Source: CAVVXN01 sp963772585 (GTDB taxonomy: Bacteria > Planctomycetota > PLA2 > JAEUHO01). From it: a stretch of 64,000 bases of DNA. The stretch spans positions 434,001 to 498,000 of the forward strand of contig CAVYXV010000007.1 in NCBI GenBank assembly GCA_963772585.1, written 5' to 3'. Within the stretch, counting starts at the first letter, position 1. Each line of letters starts with the position of its first letter. A program made the translations under genes and the position numbers. Positions 16,512 to 25,417 of this stretch are shown here, in pieces. Below the pieces are notes generated by a model. The model made no database searches, was not told the DNA's origin, and saw only the letters and a program-made list of their open reading frames with translations.

Positions 16512-17006
16512 GTGACGGCGGCGATCGGCCGCGCGGGAGGCGAGATGCGGCACCACCACTTCGGAGACGGCCGGTACGTCGTCCGCCTCGATTCCGGCGA
16601 GGACCTGCTCGGACAGCTCCTCTCCTTCGCCGCCGGGGAGAACATCACGGCGGGGCACGTGACCGGCCTGGGGTCGATCGACAAGATCACCCTCGGCTTC
16701 CTGGACCCGGAGGCGAAGGAGTACGTCCGCCGCACGTTCGAGGAGCCGATGGAGGTGGCCCAGATCACGGCGTCGATCTCGACCGACGGCGACAAGCCCG
16801 TCATCCACGCCCATGCGGTGGTGGCGCCGCGCGAGTTGCTCGCCTACGCCGGCCACGTGCACTACGCCCGCGTGGGGGCCGTGATGGAGCTGTTCGTCAC
16901 GCGCTTCGAGGCCCGGCTCCGCCGGCTGCCCCTCCCCGACCAGCCCTTCCTCGGCCTCTTCCTGCCCGGGGAGGAGCCCCCGTCGGAGGACGCCGCCTCC
17001 CGATGA
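16512..17006 (+). CDS. PPC/DUF296 domain protein
   Basis: The 164-residue product is a PPC (DUF296) domain protein: RYVVRLDSGEDLLGQLLSFA, then HVTGLGSIDKITLGF and the His-containing VIHAHAVVAPRELLAYAGHV block with GAVMELFVT. In plants the domain sits beside AT-hooks; stand-alone bacterial members trimerise, and their role is poorly known. No AT-hook is present. GTG 16512 or ATG 16545 could start it; the domain begins close to the latter. Its stop overlaps the next ATG by four bases, linking it to the ApgM-like gene. Confidence 0.85.
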   Translation: MTAAIGRAGGEMRHHHFGDGRYVVRLDSGEDLLGQLLSFAAGENITAGHVTGLGSIDKITLGFLDPEAKEYVRRTFEEPMEVAQITASISTDGDKPVIHAHAVVAPRELLAYAGHVHYARVGAVMELFVTRFEARLRRLPLPDQPFLGLFLPGEEPPSEDAASR

Positions 17007-18196
17007 AGACGCTCGTCGTCGTCACGGCCGGTGCGTCCGACCGGCCGCTGGAGGACCTCGGCGGACGCACCCCGCTCGAGGCCGCCCAGACGCCGACGCT
17101 CGATGCGATGGCCCGGGACGGCCGGCTGGGCCGGCTCGCGACGACGCCGCCGGGCCTGCGGGCCGAGGAAGGCGCCTTCGCGCTCGCGCTCTTCGGCCTC
17201 GACCCGCTCACCTACGGCGAGATCGGCGCCGTGCTCGACGCCGCGGCGTGGGACGTGGCGGTGGCCTCGCTCGACCAGGCGTTCCGCCTGGCGCTGGTCA
17301 CCGCCGACTCCCACACGATCTTCGACCCCACGGCCGGCCACATCTCCCGGGACGAAGCGGCCCTGCTCCTCGACGCGTTGTCGGCCGTCTTTGCCGACCC
17401 GGATGTGACCTTCCACACCGGCGGCGGGTGGCGGAACGTCCTCGTGTGGAAGGGCGCCCGGGACATTCGCGTGAAGACGGTGCCGCCGTTCGAGGTCGTC
17501 GGCAAGTCGCTCCCCGCCGCGCTCCCGAAGGGGACGGGCATCGGGCGACTGCTCGCGGCGATCGACCGCAGCGCCGACGTCTTCGCCGCGCACGAAGTGA
17601 ACGAATGCCGGCGCGACCTCGGCGAGAATCCCGCCAGCGTGGTGTGGCCGTGGGGGCCGGGGGTGACGCTCCCCCTCCCGCCGTTCAAGGAGCGCACGGG
17701 GGTGGACGCGGCGTTCGTGGGCGTCCATCCCTCCTTCGTGGGGGCGGCGCGGCTCCAGGCGATCGACGTGGTGCCCGCCCAGGGGGCGACCGGCCTCGCC
17801 GGGACGAACCTCCGCGCCAAGGCGGACGCGGCGCTCGAGGCGCTGGAGGAGCACGACCTCGTCTTCGTGCACGTGGACGCCCTCGCCGCCGTGAGCCACG
17901 CCCGCGACTTCGTGGCGAAGGTCGAGACGCTGGAGCGGATCGACGGCTTCCTCCTCCAGCCGCTCCACCGGGCCGTGGCCGAGCAGGTGGGTCTGAGGCT
18001 CGTGGTGATCGCCGGCGAGGCCGTCTCCGCGGAGACCGGGCGCCACCTCCCCGATCCGGTGCCGTTCACGCTCGTCGGACCGGGCGTGAGGGGCCATCGC
18101 CACCGCGGCCAGGCGACCGAGGTCGGCGCCCGCGACGCCGGGTTCTTCGTGGAGCGGGGCTACGAGCTCCTCGACTTCCTCCTCCACCTGCAGTAG
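17003..18196 (+). CDS. ApgM-like phosphoglycerate mutase homologue lacking catalytic residues
   Basis: The 397-residue protein has the overall pattern of the archaeal-type cofactor-independent phosphoglycerate mutase: a start like VVVTAGASDRPLEDLGGRTP, then LEAAQTPTLDAMARDGRLG, GLDPLTYGEIGAVLDAAAWD, FVHVDALAAVSHARDFVAKV and DPVPFTLVGPGVRG. However, the metal-binding Asp of the PDG motif is Ala, the catalytic Ser region (PGSDVA in active enzymes) reads RAEEGA, and the Asp-His metal motif near the end reads VIAGEAVSAE. It is therefore probably a pseudoenzyme with a binding or regulatory role. It is translationally coupled to the DUF296 gene upstream. Confidence 0.85.
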   Translation: MKTLVVVTAGASDRPLEDLGGRTPLEAAQTPTLDAMARDGRLGRLATTPPGLRAEEGAFALALFGLDPLTYGEIGAVLDAAAWDVAVASLDQAFRLALVTADSHTIFDPTAGHISRDEAALLLDALSAVFADPDVTFHTGGGWRNVLVWKGARDIRVKTVPPFEVVGKSLPAALPKGTGIGRLLAAIDRSADVFAAHEVNECRRDLGENPASVVWPWGPGVTLPLPPFKERTGVDAAFVGVHPSFVGAARLQAIDVVPAQGATGLAGTNLRAKADAALEALEEHDLVFVHVDALAAVSHARDFVAKVETLERIDGFLLQPLHRAVAEQVGLRLVVIAGEAVSAETGRHLPDPVPFTLVGPGVRGHRHRGQATEVGARDAGFFVERGYELLDFLLHLQ

Positions 18197-18239
18197 TCCT
18201 CCCGCCGCCCCCCCTCCAGTCGTCCCACCGCCGGGGCCG

Positions 18240-21200
18240 ATGGGGGGAGTCATGACTCGTGTTCGCCCGTACCATGCGAGGCGGTCCGGCCGGCCGCGGG
18301 CCGTCGTCCCCGCGGTCCGCGTTCCCGTCGCTCGCGAGACCCCGCCCTTGCCGCCTCCGTCGCCCACCCCGTCCGAATCCGCACCCGCGATCCGCGTCGA
18401 GGCGGGCGGGCAGGCGTGGGAGGCGTCGCTGCCCGACCGCCCGATCACGATCGGGACGGGGGCGCGCGCGGATCTGCGGCTCGAGGGGTCCGGCATCGGC
18501 GCCGAGCACTGCCGGATCGACCCGTTGCCGGAGGGGGGGCACGCGCTCCGCCACCTCGCCGCCGGTCTCGCGACGCGGGTGAACGGCTCCGAGGTCCAGC
18601 AGGTCCGGCTCCGTCCCGGGGATCGGCTCGAGATCGGCGCCGTCGCGATCGTCTACCACCCCGCGGCCGCCCCGGCCCCGCCGCCCCCGCCCCCGGTGCG
18701 GCCGCGCACCCAGACCCCCGCGAGGACGGGGGCACCGGCGCGGAGCGGCGCCCGGTCGGGCCACCACCTCCACGGGGCGCTGCTCGGCATCGGCGCGGCG
18801 GCCGTCCTCGCGATCCTCCTCGCGATCCTCCTCGGAAGCAGCGGGGACGACGAGCGCGCGGCGCTCGCCAGCCGACGCCTCGGCCGGGCGCTCGACCTCT
18901 ACCGGGCGAACGCGCACCTGGAGGCGGAACGGGCCCTCGAGAGCCTCCTCGCCGACGACCCGCCGGAGGCGGTCCGCCAGAAGGCGGAGCGCTACCTCGA
19001 GACCACCCGCGCCGCGGTGAAGGAGGCCGAGGAGGCCCTGGACCGCCTGGAGGCCCACGCCCTCGACATCGCGCCCGACGCCCTCGAGCGCGAGCGCACC
19101 CGCTTCCTCGCCGAGCACGGCTCCGCGCTCGCCGAACGCCTCGACGACGTGATCATGGGCATGACCTTCCGGCGCGACCAGTGGCGGAAGGAGCGCCTCG
19201 AGAAGGCGAGCACGGCCGCCCGCTCCGCGCTCTCCGGGGGCCGGTACGCCGAGGCCCGCGCCGCCTGGATGCGCCTTCGGCAGGACGCCCGCCCCGGCAT
19301 CCTCTTCGACGCCGAGGCGACGGCCGGCCTCCGCGAGGTCGAGGACGCCGCCGCCGCGTCGGCCGACCGCCTCCTGGAGGAGGTGCAGGTCGCCAACCGC
19401 ACCGATGGCCCGAAGGTCGCCGCCGACCGCCTCCGCGACCGCCTCGGCGTCTACGAGGGCACGGCGGCCCACGCCAAGCTCTCCGCGGCGCTCGCCCGCT
19501 ACGAGCGGGACGCGCGGGAGGCCGTCCTGGCCGCCGGTCCAGAGGCCACGGGCCCGACGCCCGCCGCCCCGACGCCCTCCTCGGAGGGTCCGGCCACACC
19601 CGCGCCCGAGACGAACGCCGTCGCCACCGCCCTCGAGGAAGCCCGGGACCGGGCCGGCGACCGCGACTACGCCGGTGCGGCCGACCGTCTCGCGGCACTC
19701 GGGGACGCCCTTCCCCCGGCGGTCGAGGGGCGGCGCGAGGACTACGCCTCCGCCGCGGCGGGGCTCCAAGCGCTGATCGCGGACATCCCCGCGCACCCGG
19801 AGCGCTACCGGCACGTCACGCTGGGCAGCGCCTTCCAGGTTTCGCTGGTGGACGCCGACGCCCAGGGCGTCACCGGCAGCATCGGCGCCGCCCGCACGCG
19901 CTACAAGTGGACGAACCTCTCCGACGAACGCGTCGGCGCCATCGCGAAGCGCATGCAGGCCGAGGGACCCGTCGCGGTCGACCTCGCGGCGATGTTCGCC
20001 GAGCTCGGCAACCACGAGGAGGCCGACCGCCTCCTCGTGAAGGCCGTCGCGGGCGGCGTGGACGAGGCCCGTGTCTTCGCTCGCATCGCGCGCTGGCGCG
20101 ACGAGCCCGTGCCCGACGGCGGCTACGTCGTCTGGCAGGAGCGTTACGTCACGCCGGCGGAGCGCGACCGCCTCGCGCGCCTCCAGAAGATGGAGGAGCT
20201 CGCCAAGGACGTCCACCGCCCCGACGCGGAAACGTGGAAGAAGGCCGCCGAAGCGCTCCTGGCCATGGGGACGGACGGCAAGGAACGCCTCGGCCAGGCG
20301 CTCCAGCGGCGGCGTGCCGCCGCGCTCGAGCGGATCGCGGGCGAGAAGGATCTGAGCTCCACCAAGACGAAGCAACGGCTCTACCGCGAGCTGGAGGCCC
20401 GCCGCGCGCACGCGCTCGCCCTGATCGAGGACGCGCAGGCGTGGCCGTACCCGAACCCCGACGGTCGGAACACGGACGAGGTCGTCCGCCGCGTGGACGC
20501 CGTGCGCGAGATCTGGGAAGACCCCTTCGGCCTCGTCGTGTCGTGGAGCAAGAAGCTCCAGCCGCTGATGGCGGAGGTCGCCGAGATCGACGGCTTCCTC
20601 CAGCGGGTCGATCCGAAGTACGAGCCCGACATCGACACCATCGCCGAGCGCGTGAACCTGGCGATCGACATGCCGTCCTTCACGCCCGACGCGAAGTCCA
20701 GCTCGCTCCGGGAGTACTCGCTCCAGGTGCTCGCCTACAACGTGAAGGTGCACACGACGGCGACGCGCGAGGAGAAGGACGACGTGCGTGCGGTCAACGA
20801 GTACCGGATGATGATGGGCCGTCAGGCGCTCAAGATCAACGAGCGCCTCGTGCGGGCCGCCCGCGGACACAGCCGCCACATGCGGGAGCACGACTACTTC
20901 GCCCACGACGTCCCGCCCGCCTTCGCGGACGACACGAACCGATCGCCCGGCCACCGGGCGAAGGCGCAGGGGTACGGCGGCGGCGTCGGCGAGAACATCG
21001 CCCGTGGGACGTGGTCCGGTCGGGACGCCTTCTGGGCGTGGTTCCACTCGAGCGGCCACCACCGCAACATGGTCGCCGCGGGATGGACCGAGATGGGTGC
21101 CGGCCGCAGCGGCGGCACCTGGTGGACGCAGGTCTTCGGCGCGATGTCGGGCAAGTCGTTGAAGGAGCCCGACGAGCTCGATCCCCCCGGGCCCGCCTTC

Positions 21201-21326
21201 GCCCCGGAACCCGAGGACGAGCTCGGGCGCCCGGTCGGCGGCGGTCGCGGCGAGGTCCCCAACGAGACGCCGCCCCCCGGATCGCCGCCGCCGGACGAAG
21301 GCACGGACGACCCCGGAGGCCGGTAG
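18240..21326 (+). CDS. FHA-like domain, TM helix, helical stalk and C-terminal CAP domain protein
   Basis: This 1028-residue protein has a Pro-rich leader, an FHA-like domain (about residues 50-140), a Pro-rich linker, one transmembrane helix (about 180-200, LLGIGAAAVLAILLAILLGS), a long helical TPR-like region (200-840), and a CAP/SCP domain (about 848-972) with FAHD, GENIARG and SSGHHRNMV motifs, then a Pro/Gly-rich tail. In the FHA domain the Arg of the GR motif and the Ser of SxxH are replaced (IGTGARAD, GIGAEHCRI), so phosphothreonine binding is doubtful. FHA should be cytosolic and CAP periplasmic. ATG 18240 or ATG 18252 may start it. Confidence 0.88.
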   Translation: MGGVMTRVRPYHARRSGRPRAVVPAVRVPVARETPPLPPPSPTPSESAPAIRVEAGGQAWEASLPDRPITIGTGARADLRLEGSGIGAEHCRIDPLPEGGHALRHLAAGLATRVNGSEVQQVRLRPGDRLEIGAVAIVYHPAAAPAPPPPPPVRPRTQTPARTGAPARSGARSGHHLHGALLGIGAAAVLAILLAILLGSSGDDERAALASRRLGRALDLYRANAHLEAERALESLLADDPPEAVRQKAERYLETTRAAVKEAEEALDRLEAHALDIAPDALERERTRFLAEHGSALAERLDDVIMGMTFRRDQWRKERLEKASTAARSALSGGRYAEARAAWMRLRQDARPGILFDAEATAGLREVEDAAAASADRLLEEVQVANRTDGPKVAADRLRDRLGVYEGTAAHAKLSAALARYERDAREAVLAAGPEATGPTPAAPTPSSEGPATPAPETNAVATALEEARDRAGDRDYAGAADRLAALGDALPPAVEGRREDYASAAAGLQALIADIPAHPERYRHVTLGSAFQVSLVDADAQGVTGSIGAARTRYKWTNLSDERVGAIAKRMQAEGPVAVDLAAMFAELGNHEEADRLLVKAVAGGVDEARVFARIARWRDEPVPDGGYVVWQERYVTPAERDRLARLQKMEELAKDVHRPDAETWKKAAEALLAMGTDGKERLGQALQRRRAAALERIAGEKDLSSTKTKQRLYRELEARRAHALALIEDAQAWPYPNPDGRNTDEVVRRVDAVREIWEDPFGLVVSWSKKLQPLMAEVAEIDGFLQRVDPKYEPDIDTIAERVNLAIDMPSFTPDAKSSSLREYSLQVLAYNVKVHTTATREEKDDVRAVNEYRMMMGRQALKINERLVRAARGHSRHMREHDYFAHDVPPAFADDTNRSPGHRAKAQGYGGGVGENIARGTWSGRDAFWAWFHSSGHHRNMVAAGWTEMGAGRSGGTWWTQVFGAMSGKSLKEPDELDPPGPAFAPEPEDELGRPVGGGRGEVPNETPPPGSPPPDEGTDDPGGR

Positions 21327-21331
21327 CCTCC

Positions 21332-22729
21332 GTGCTCGCCCGGCCCCTTCTCGTCCCGGCGATCCGGCTCGACCGGGGGGAGACGGTCGAGGAGACGCGG
21401 CGGGCGCTCCGCCGGGCGGCCGAGCCCTGGTGCGCGGGGTTCCTGCTGTTCGGAGGCGACGCCGAGGGCGTGGCGCGCCTCACGGCCCGGCTCCGGGACG
21501 CGGCGGGCCGCGACCTCCTCGTCGCTGCGGACATGGAGCGGGGCGCGGGCCAGCAGGTTCGCGGGCTCACGACGCATCCCGAGGCGCGGATCCTCGGCCT
21601 CGGCGCGACGCCCGCCGACGTGGAGACGCTGGCGCGGCAGACGGCGCGGGAAGCCGCGAGCGTCGGCATCGACGTCCTGTTCGCGCCGGTGCTCGACGTT
21701 TCGAGCGAACCGACGAACCCGATCGTCGGGGAACGCGCCTTCGACTGGGATCCCGCGCGCGTGGCGACCCTCGGCGGCGCGTTCCTCCGGGGCGTTCGCG
21801 CGGAGGGCGCGCTCGCCGTCGCGAAGCACTATCCCGGTCACGGCGCGACGACCCTGGACAGCCACGTGGCGCGGCCCGTCGTCCGCGCGCGGCGCGCGCT
21901 GCTGGAGGCACGCGACCTCGTGCCGTTCCACCGCGCGCTCGACCGGGGCCTCCTCGACGCGGTGATGACGGCGCACGTGGCGTACCCGGCGCTCGACGCC
22001 GAGGGGCGGATCGCCACGGAGAGCCCGCCGATCATCGACGCGCTTCGCGCCCGGGCCGCGCCCTCGGGAGTCGTCGTCGTGACCGACGCGCTGACGATGG
22101 CGGGGGCGCTCGGCGACGGGGGGCCCGCCGACGCGGCGCGCCGCGCGCTCGCCGCGGGCGCCGACCTGCTCCTCTACGCGGACGACGAGGAGGCGGTGGC
22201 CGCCGCGCTGCCCGACGACGCGGGCGAGGCACAGGCCGCGCGCGTGGCCGCGTGGCTCTCGCGCCGCGGCGATAGGCCCCACCCGCCCCTCGCCGCCTCG
22301 GAGGCGATCGAGCGCGCGGCGGCCGACGCCGTCCGGCGCTCCGTGGACGGGGCCGCCCCGGACGGCGCCGTCTGGATCCTCGACGATGCGGACGACGTTC
22401 CCGACCGCGGCCTCCTGCTCGCGGCGTTCGCGCGGGGGAGCGGGCGGGTCGTGCGTCTCGTTCGCCTTTCCGAAGGGGCCCCCCCTGCGCACGAAGCGCT
22501 TCGCGGGGCGGGGGTGGTGGTCACGATGGCCTCCGTCCGCATGGCCAAGGGGCCGGGGGGATGGGGGCCGGCGTTTCGTACGTTCCTGGACGGCTGGCCC
22601 GGTGGGCCCCGGGCTCCCCGTCTCGTCGCGATGGGCGCCTGGACGCCTCTCGCCGACGCGCACGTTCCGGGCACGCACCCCGCCGTTGAGCGGGCGCTCG
22701 CGCGCGCCCTGTTCGAGACATTCCCGTGA
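21332..22729 (+). CDS. Glycoside hydrolase family 3 (beta-N-acetylhexosaminidase/NagZ-like)
   Basis: The 465-residue product carries a GH3 N-terminal domain: LLVAADMERGAGQQVRGL, FAPVLDVSSEPTNPIVGERA, VAKHYPGHGATTLDSHVA (the NagZ KHFPGHG...DSH motif) and VVVTDALTMAGAL with the likely nucleophile Asp. The first 340 residues match NagZ length, and about 120 extra residues form a C-terminal extension. No signal peptide is seen, so it may act in the cytosol on peptidoglycan fragments. GTG 21332 lies 6 bases after the preceding stop, suggesting one transcript with the FHA-CAP gene. Confidence 0.9.
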   Translation: MLARPLLVPAIRLDRGETVEETRRALRRAAEPWCAGFLLFGGDAEGVARLTARLRDAAGRDLLVAADMERGAGQQVRGLTTHPEARILGLGATPADVETLARQTAREAASVGIDVLFAPVLDVSSEPTNPIVGERAFDWDPARVATLGGAFLRGVRAEGALAVAKHYPGHGATTLDSHVARPVVRARRALLEARDLVPFHRALDRGLLDAVMTAHVAYPALDAEGRIATESPPIIDALRARAAPSGVVVVTDALTMAGALGDGGPADAARRALAAGADLLLYADDEEAVAAALPDDAGEAQAARVAAWLSRRGDRPHPPLAASEAIERAAADAVRRSVDGAAPDGAVWILDDADDVPDRGLLLAAFARGSGRVVRLVRLSEGAPPAHEALRGAGVVVTMASVRMAKGPGGWGPAFRTFLDGWPGGPRAPRLVAMGAWTPLADAHVPGTHPAVERALARALFETFP

Positions 22730-22807
22730 CAATCCAGGAGGGCCCGCGAGTTCCCTAAGGCGAGCGGGGAAGGGGGGATAGAACCGTCGCTTGGAGGTGA
22801 CGCAACC

Positions 22808-22837
22808 TTGACAGTCCGAATCGCGCATGCATACACT
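22808..22837 (+). promoter_or_regulatory. Strong sigma-70 promoter for the exported HEAT protein
   Basis: A perfect TTGACA (22808-22813) and TACACT (22832-22837, four of six) are separated by 18 bases. This is the best -35/-10 pair in the window. Transcription should start near 22844, leaving a leader of about 100 bases before ATG 22942. A GGGAGGG ribosome site lies just before the ATG. Confidence 0.75.
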
Positions 22838-22941
22838 TCCGCGACTGCAACTGCCGCCGGAGGCGGGAGTTCGTGGCGTTTCGGACGTGGCAGGATGGCA
22901 GCACACGGGATGCACGTGCTGCTGCCGAAGGGAGGGCTCGT

Positions 22942-25137
22942 ATGAGGGCATTCCGCCTTCGTGCCGGACTCGTGGGGGTCGCGGCAGCGTTGATCGGGAT
23001 CGGCGCACTCCTCGGTCCCTCGTCGGCCGTCGCGGCCGAAGAGGACCTGACGACGGCGCTCAAGGACTACGCGGCCGGACACTACGAGGATGCCCTCGTC
23101 AAGCTCCGCGAGTACGTCGCCAGCAACCCCGCCGGGGAGGAGGTCTACGCGGTCCTCCGCGACGCGGACGAGCGCCTGCTCCTCCGGATCCTGGCGCGCC
23201 AGGGCGACGATGAACGTCTGCTGAAGTACCTGCTCGACAAGGCGCGCCCGGTCGCCCGCAACGAGAGGCTCGACCCGGACAAGATCCAGGAGCTGGCCAA
23301 CGCCGCGGTGAACGGCGAACACCTCGACCAGCGTCGAGCCGCGGGCCTGCGCCTCCGGTCCTCCGGCGACGTCGCGGTGCCCTACCTCTACATGTACCTG
23401 GCCCGCACCGACGCCGCCGTCGTGGTGAACACGATGTTCGCCCTGCAGCGGATCGGCGTGGCGGCCGTCCCGCCGCTGCTGCAGGTCCTCCAGAGCGACA
23501 ACGCCCGGATGGCCGGCAACGCGGCCGGCGTGCTCGGCGACATCGGCGACGAGATCGCCGTCCCGGGGCTCCTTCGGCTGAAGGAGACGACCGAGGACGC
23601 GTTCGCCCGCGAGAAGGCCGAGACGGCGCTCTCGAAGATCGGCGGGCAGTTGACCACCATGGCCGCGACCGACGCATACACGGCCCTGGGACAGCGGTAC
23701 TACGCCAACGATCCCACCGTGCTCTCGTCCTTCGAAGTCCTGAAGAACATCTGGCGCTGGGAGGGCGGCGACCTCGTCCGCTACGAAGTCCCGGCCTACC
23801 TATACCGGTTCCAGATGGCGGAGCAGGCGGCGACGGACGCCCTCTCGCTCTCCCCCGTGAACAAGGACGCCCAGGCCCTGCTGGTTCGCTCCCTCCTGGC
23901 CCAGAAGGCCGAGGCCGATGCGCAGCGCGAGGCCGGGATGGAGGGTGTCCCCGAGGTGCTCGGCACGGCGGCCGACATCGCCGAGAGCCAGGGCTTCGGC
24001 GCCGCCACCGAGGCGCTGCGCCAGGCGCTCAGGGACCGGGACTGGGACGTCGCGATCGAGGCGATCGACCTCGTCGCCAAGACGTACGGCAGCGAGTCGC
24101 TGGCGAACCACCCGCTCGGCGCTGCGCTGATCGCCCCGGACCGCCGCGTCAACTACTTCGCGGCGATCGCCGCGCTCCAGATGAGCCCCAAGGACGGCCT
24201 GGCCAACGCGGACAAGGTCGTCAACCTGGCCGCCCGCGCGGCCTCCGAGCGCGCGGTGCGTCAGGTGCTCGTGGTCGATGACCGCGAGGACACGCGCGGT
24301 CGCCTCGTGATGGACCTCGCCCACTCCGGGTTCGTCGCGTCGCAGGCCGCGACCGGCGCGCGCGGCGTCTCGATGGCGAAGAGCGCGCCGACGCTCGACG
24401 TGATCGTCGTCCGCGCCGACCTGGGCAACCCCGCCTACACCATCCCGAGCGACCGGCTCACGTCCGCGATCGCCGTCATCGACGACCTCAAGCACGACGT
24501 CCGCACGAAGGACATGCGGATCGTGGTGCTCCTTGCCGAGACGCGGGAGTCGAAGGTCGGCGAGTTGCAGGACTTCTTCAAGAAGAAGTACGGCGACGAT
24601 ATCGCGGGCTTCATCACGGTGCCGCTCGAGACCGCGAACGTGGTGGACACCGTCACCGCGGCGGCCGAAGCCGGCGACCTCAACCCTGATCGCGAGCGCG
24701 CGAACCGCATGGCCGAGCGCGCCGCGAACGCTTTCGCGACCACGGACTTCTCCTGCCGCACCTTCGACCTCTCCGCCGCCGTCGCGCCGCTCGCGAACGC
24801 GGCGCTCGAGGGGCCCACGCCCGAGTTGAGGCTCGCGGCGGTGAAGGCGCTCGGGAACATCCGCGCGGGCGGCCTCGACGCGTTGACCCAGGTCCTCCTC
24901 GAGGGCGAGGGCGACGCCATCAAGATGGCCGCGGCGGAAGCCCTCGGGAACGTGCTCGCCGTGCAGCCGTCGAGCCCCGACGCGATCCAGGCGCTCATCG
25001 ACACCGCGAGCGGCGACGGCGACGTCGCCCATGCAGCGTTGCTTGCGCTCGGCCGCGCGCGCGGGCTCTCGCCCGTCCAGCGGCTGGACCTCTTCAAGGC
25101 GCACCGGCTGCCGGTCGCCCAGAAGCCCGGCATGTAG
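22942..25137 (+). CDS. Exported HEAT-repeat protein with embedded pseudo-receiver domain
   Basis: The 731-residue product has a signal peptide ending AVAA-EED (about residue 32). Residues about 140-250 hold HEAT-like repeats (VPYLYMYLARTDAAVVVNT, AVPPLLQVLQSDNARMAGNA). About 438-560 resemble a response-regulator receiver: RQVLVVDDREDTRGRLVMDL, then DVIVVRADLG where the phosphoacceptor Asp is replaced by Arg, and FITVPLE where the invariant Lys is Val. HEAT repeats resume at 610-715 (ELRLAAVKALGNIRAGGLDA). A receiver fold outside the cytoplasm and without active residues is probably structural. ATG 22942 has a strong ribosome site; the gene lies between a clear promoter and a clear terminator as a single unit. 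Confidence 0.87.
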   Translation: MRAFRLRAGLVGVAAALIGIGALLGPSSAVAAEEDLTTALKDYAAGHYEDALVKLREYVASNPAGEEVYAVLRDADERLLLRILARQGDDERLLKYLLDKARPVARNERLDPDKIQELANAAVNGEHLDQRRAAGLRLRSSGDVAVPYLYMYLARTDAAVVVNTMFALQRIGVAAVPPLLQVLQSDNARMAGNAAGVLGDIGDEIAVPGLLRLKETTEDAFAREKAETALSKIGGQLTTMAATDAYTALGQRYYANDPTVLSSFEVLKNIWRWEGGDLVRYEVPAYLYRFQMAEQAATDALSLSPVNKDAQALLVRSLLAQKAEADAQREAGMEGVPEVLGTAADIAESQGFGAATEALRQALRDRDWDVAIEAIDLVAKTYGSESLANHPLGAALIAPDRRVNYFAAIAALQMSPKDGLANADKVVNLAARAASERAVRQVLVVDDREDTRGRLVMDLAHSGFVASQAATGARGVSMAKSAPTLDVIVVRADLGNPAYTIPSDRLTSAIAVIDDLKHDVRTKDMRIVVLLAETRESKVGELQDFFKKKYGDDIAGFITVPLETANVVDTVTAAAEAGDLNPDRERANRMAERAANAFATTDFSCRTFDLSAAVAPLANAALEGPTPELRLAAVKALGNIRAGGLDALTQVLLEGEGDAIKMAAAEALGNVLAVQPSSPDAIQALIDTASGDGDVAHAALLALGRARGLSPVQRLDLFKAHRLPVAQKPGM

Positions 25138-25165
25138 CGCTCGCGCGGGGGCGACCCCGACCCGG

Positions 25166-25204
25166 GGCGGCGCGGAGGCCTCGAGCCTTCGCGCCGCCTT
25201 TTTT
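25166..25204 (+). terminator. Rho-independent terminator of the HEAT protein gene
   Basis: A GC-rich stem, GGCGGCGCG (25166-25174) with CGCGCCGCC (25190-25198), is extended by pairing of 25175-25179 with 25185-25189, closes on a 5-base loop, and is followed directly by six T (25199-25204). It lies 29 bases after the stop codon at 25137. Confidence 0.9.
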
Positions 25205-25257
25205 CGTGCTCGGGCGGCCACGGGATCATCACGGGGATGTCTCGGCGGCTGCCGATT

Positions 25258-25280
25258 CGTAGGCCGTACACCGGCCTACG
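25258..25280. repeat. Perfect 9-bp inverted repeat
   Basis: CGTAGGCCG at 25258-25266 pairs perfectly with CGGCCTACG at 25272-25280 around a 5-base loop. No T-run follows, so it is not an obvious terminator. It lies in the region between the terminator and the small Cys-rich protein gene and may be an operator or a leader hairpin. Confidence 0.6.
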
Positions 25281-25353
25281 AGCGCCGGAATCCCGGGCCC
25301 GGGCCGCGACGGGCCCTTGAGGCGAGGGTCCCGCCTGCCGATGGTGATGGGGG

Positions 25354-25392
25354 ACGGGGCGGCACCCTTGCGGGGATGCCTCCCCGCCCCGT
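25354..25392 (+). promoter_or_regulatory. Stem-loop in the leader of the 25418 gene
   Basis: ACGGGGCGG (25354-25362) is complementary to CCGCCCCGT (25384-25392), with a further inner pairing of GGCA (25361-25364) and TGCC (25377-25380) as an alternative. The structure ends 25 bases before ATG 25418, leaving GAGAGGA as a possible ribosome site at 25409-25415. It may modulate translation of the small downstream gene. Confidence 0.4.
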
Positions 25393-25417
25393 ACGATGCG
25401 CCACCCGCGAGAGGACC

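Noticed and set aside
18066..21062. Very long minus-strand frame opposite the FHA-CAP gene
   Set aside because: Shadow of the plus-strand gene, no motif recognised.
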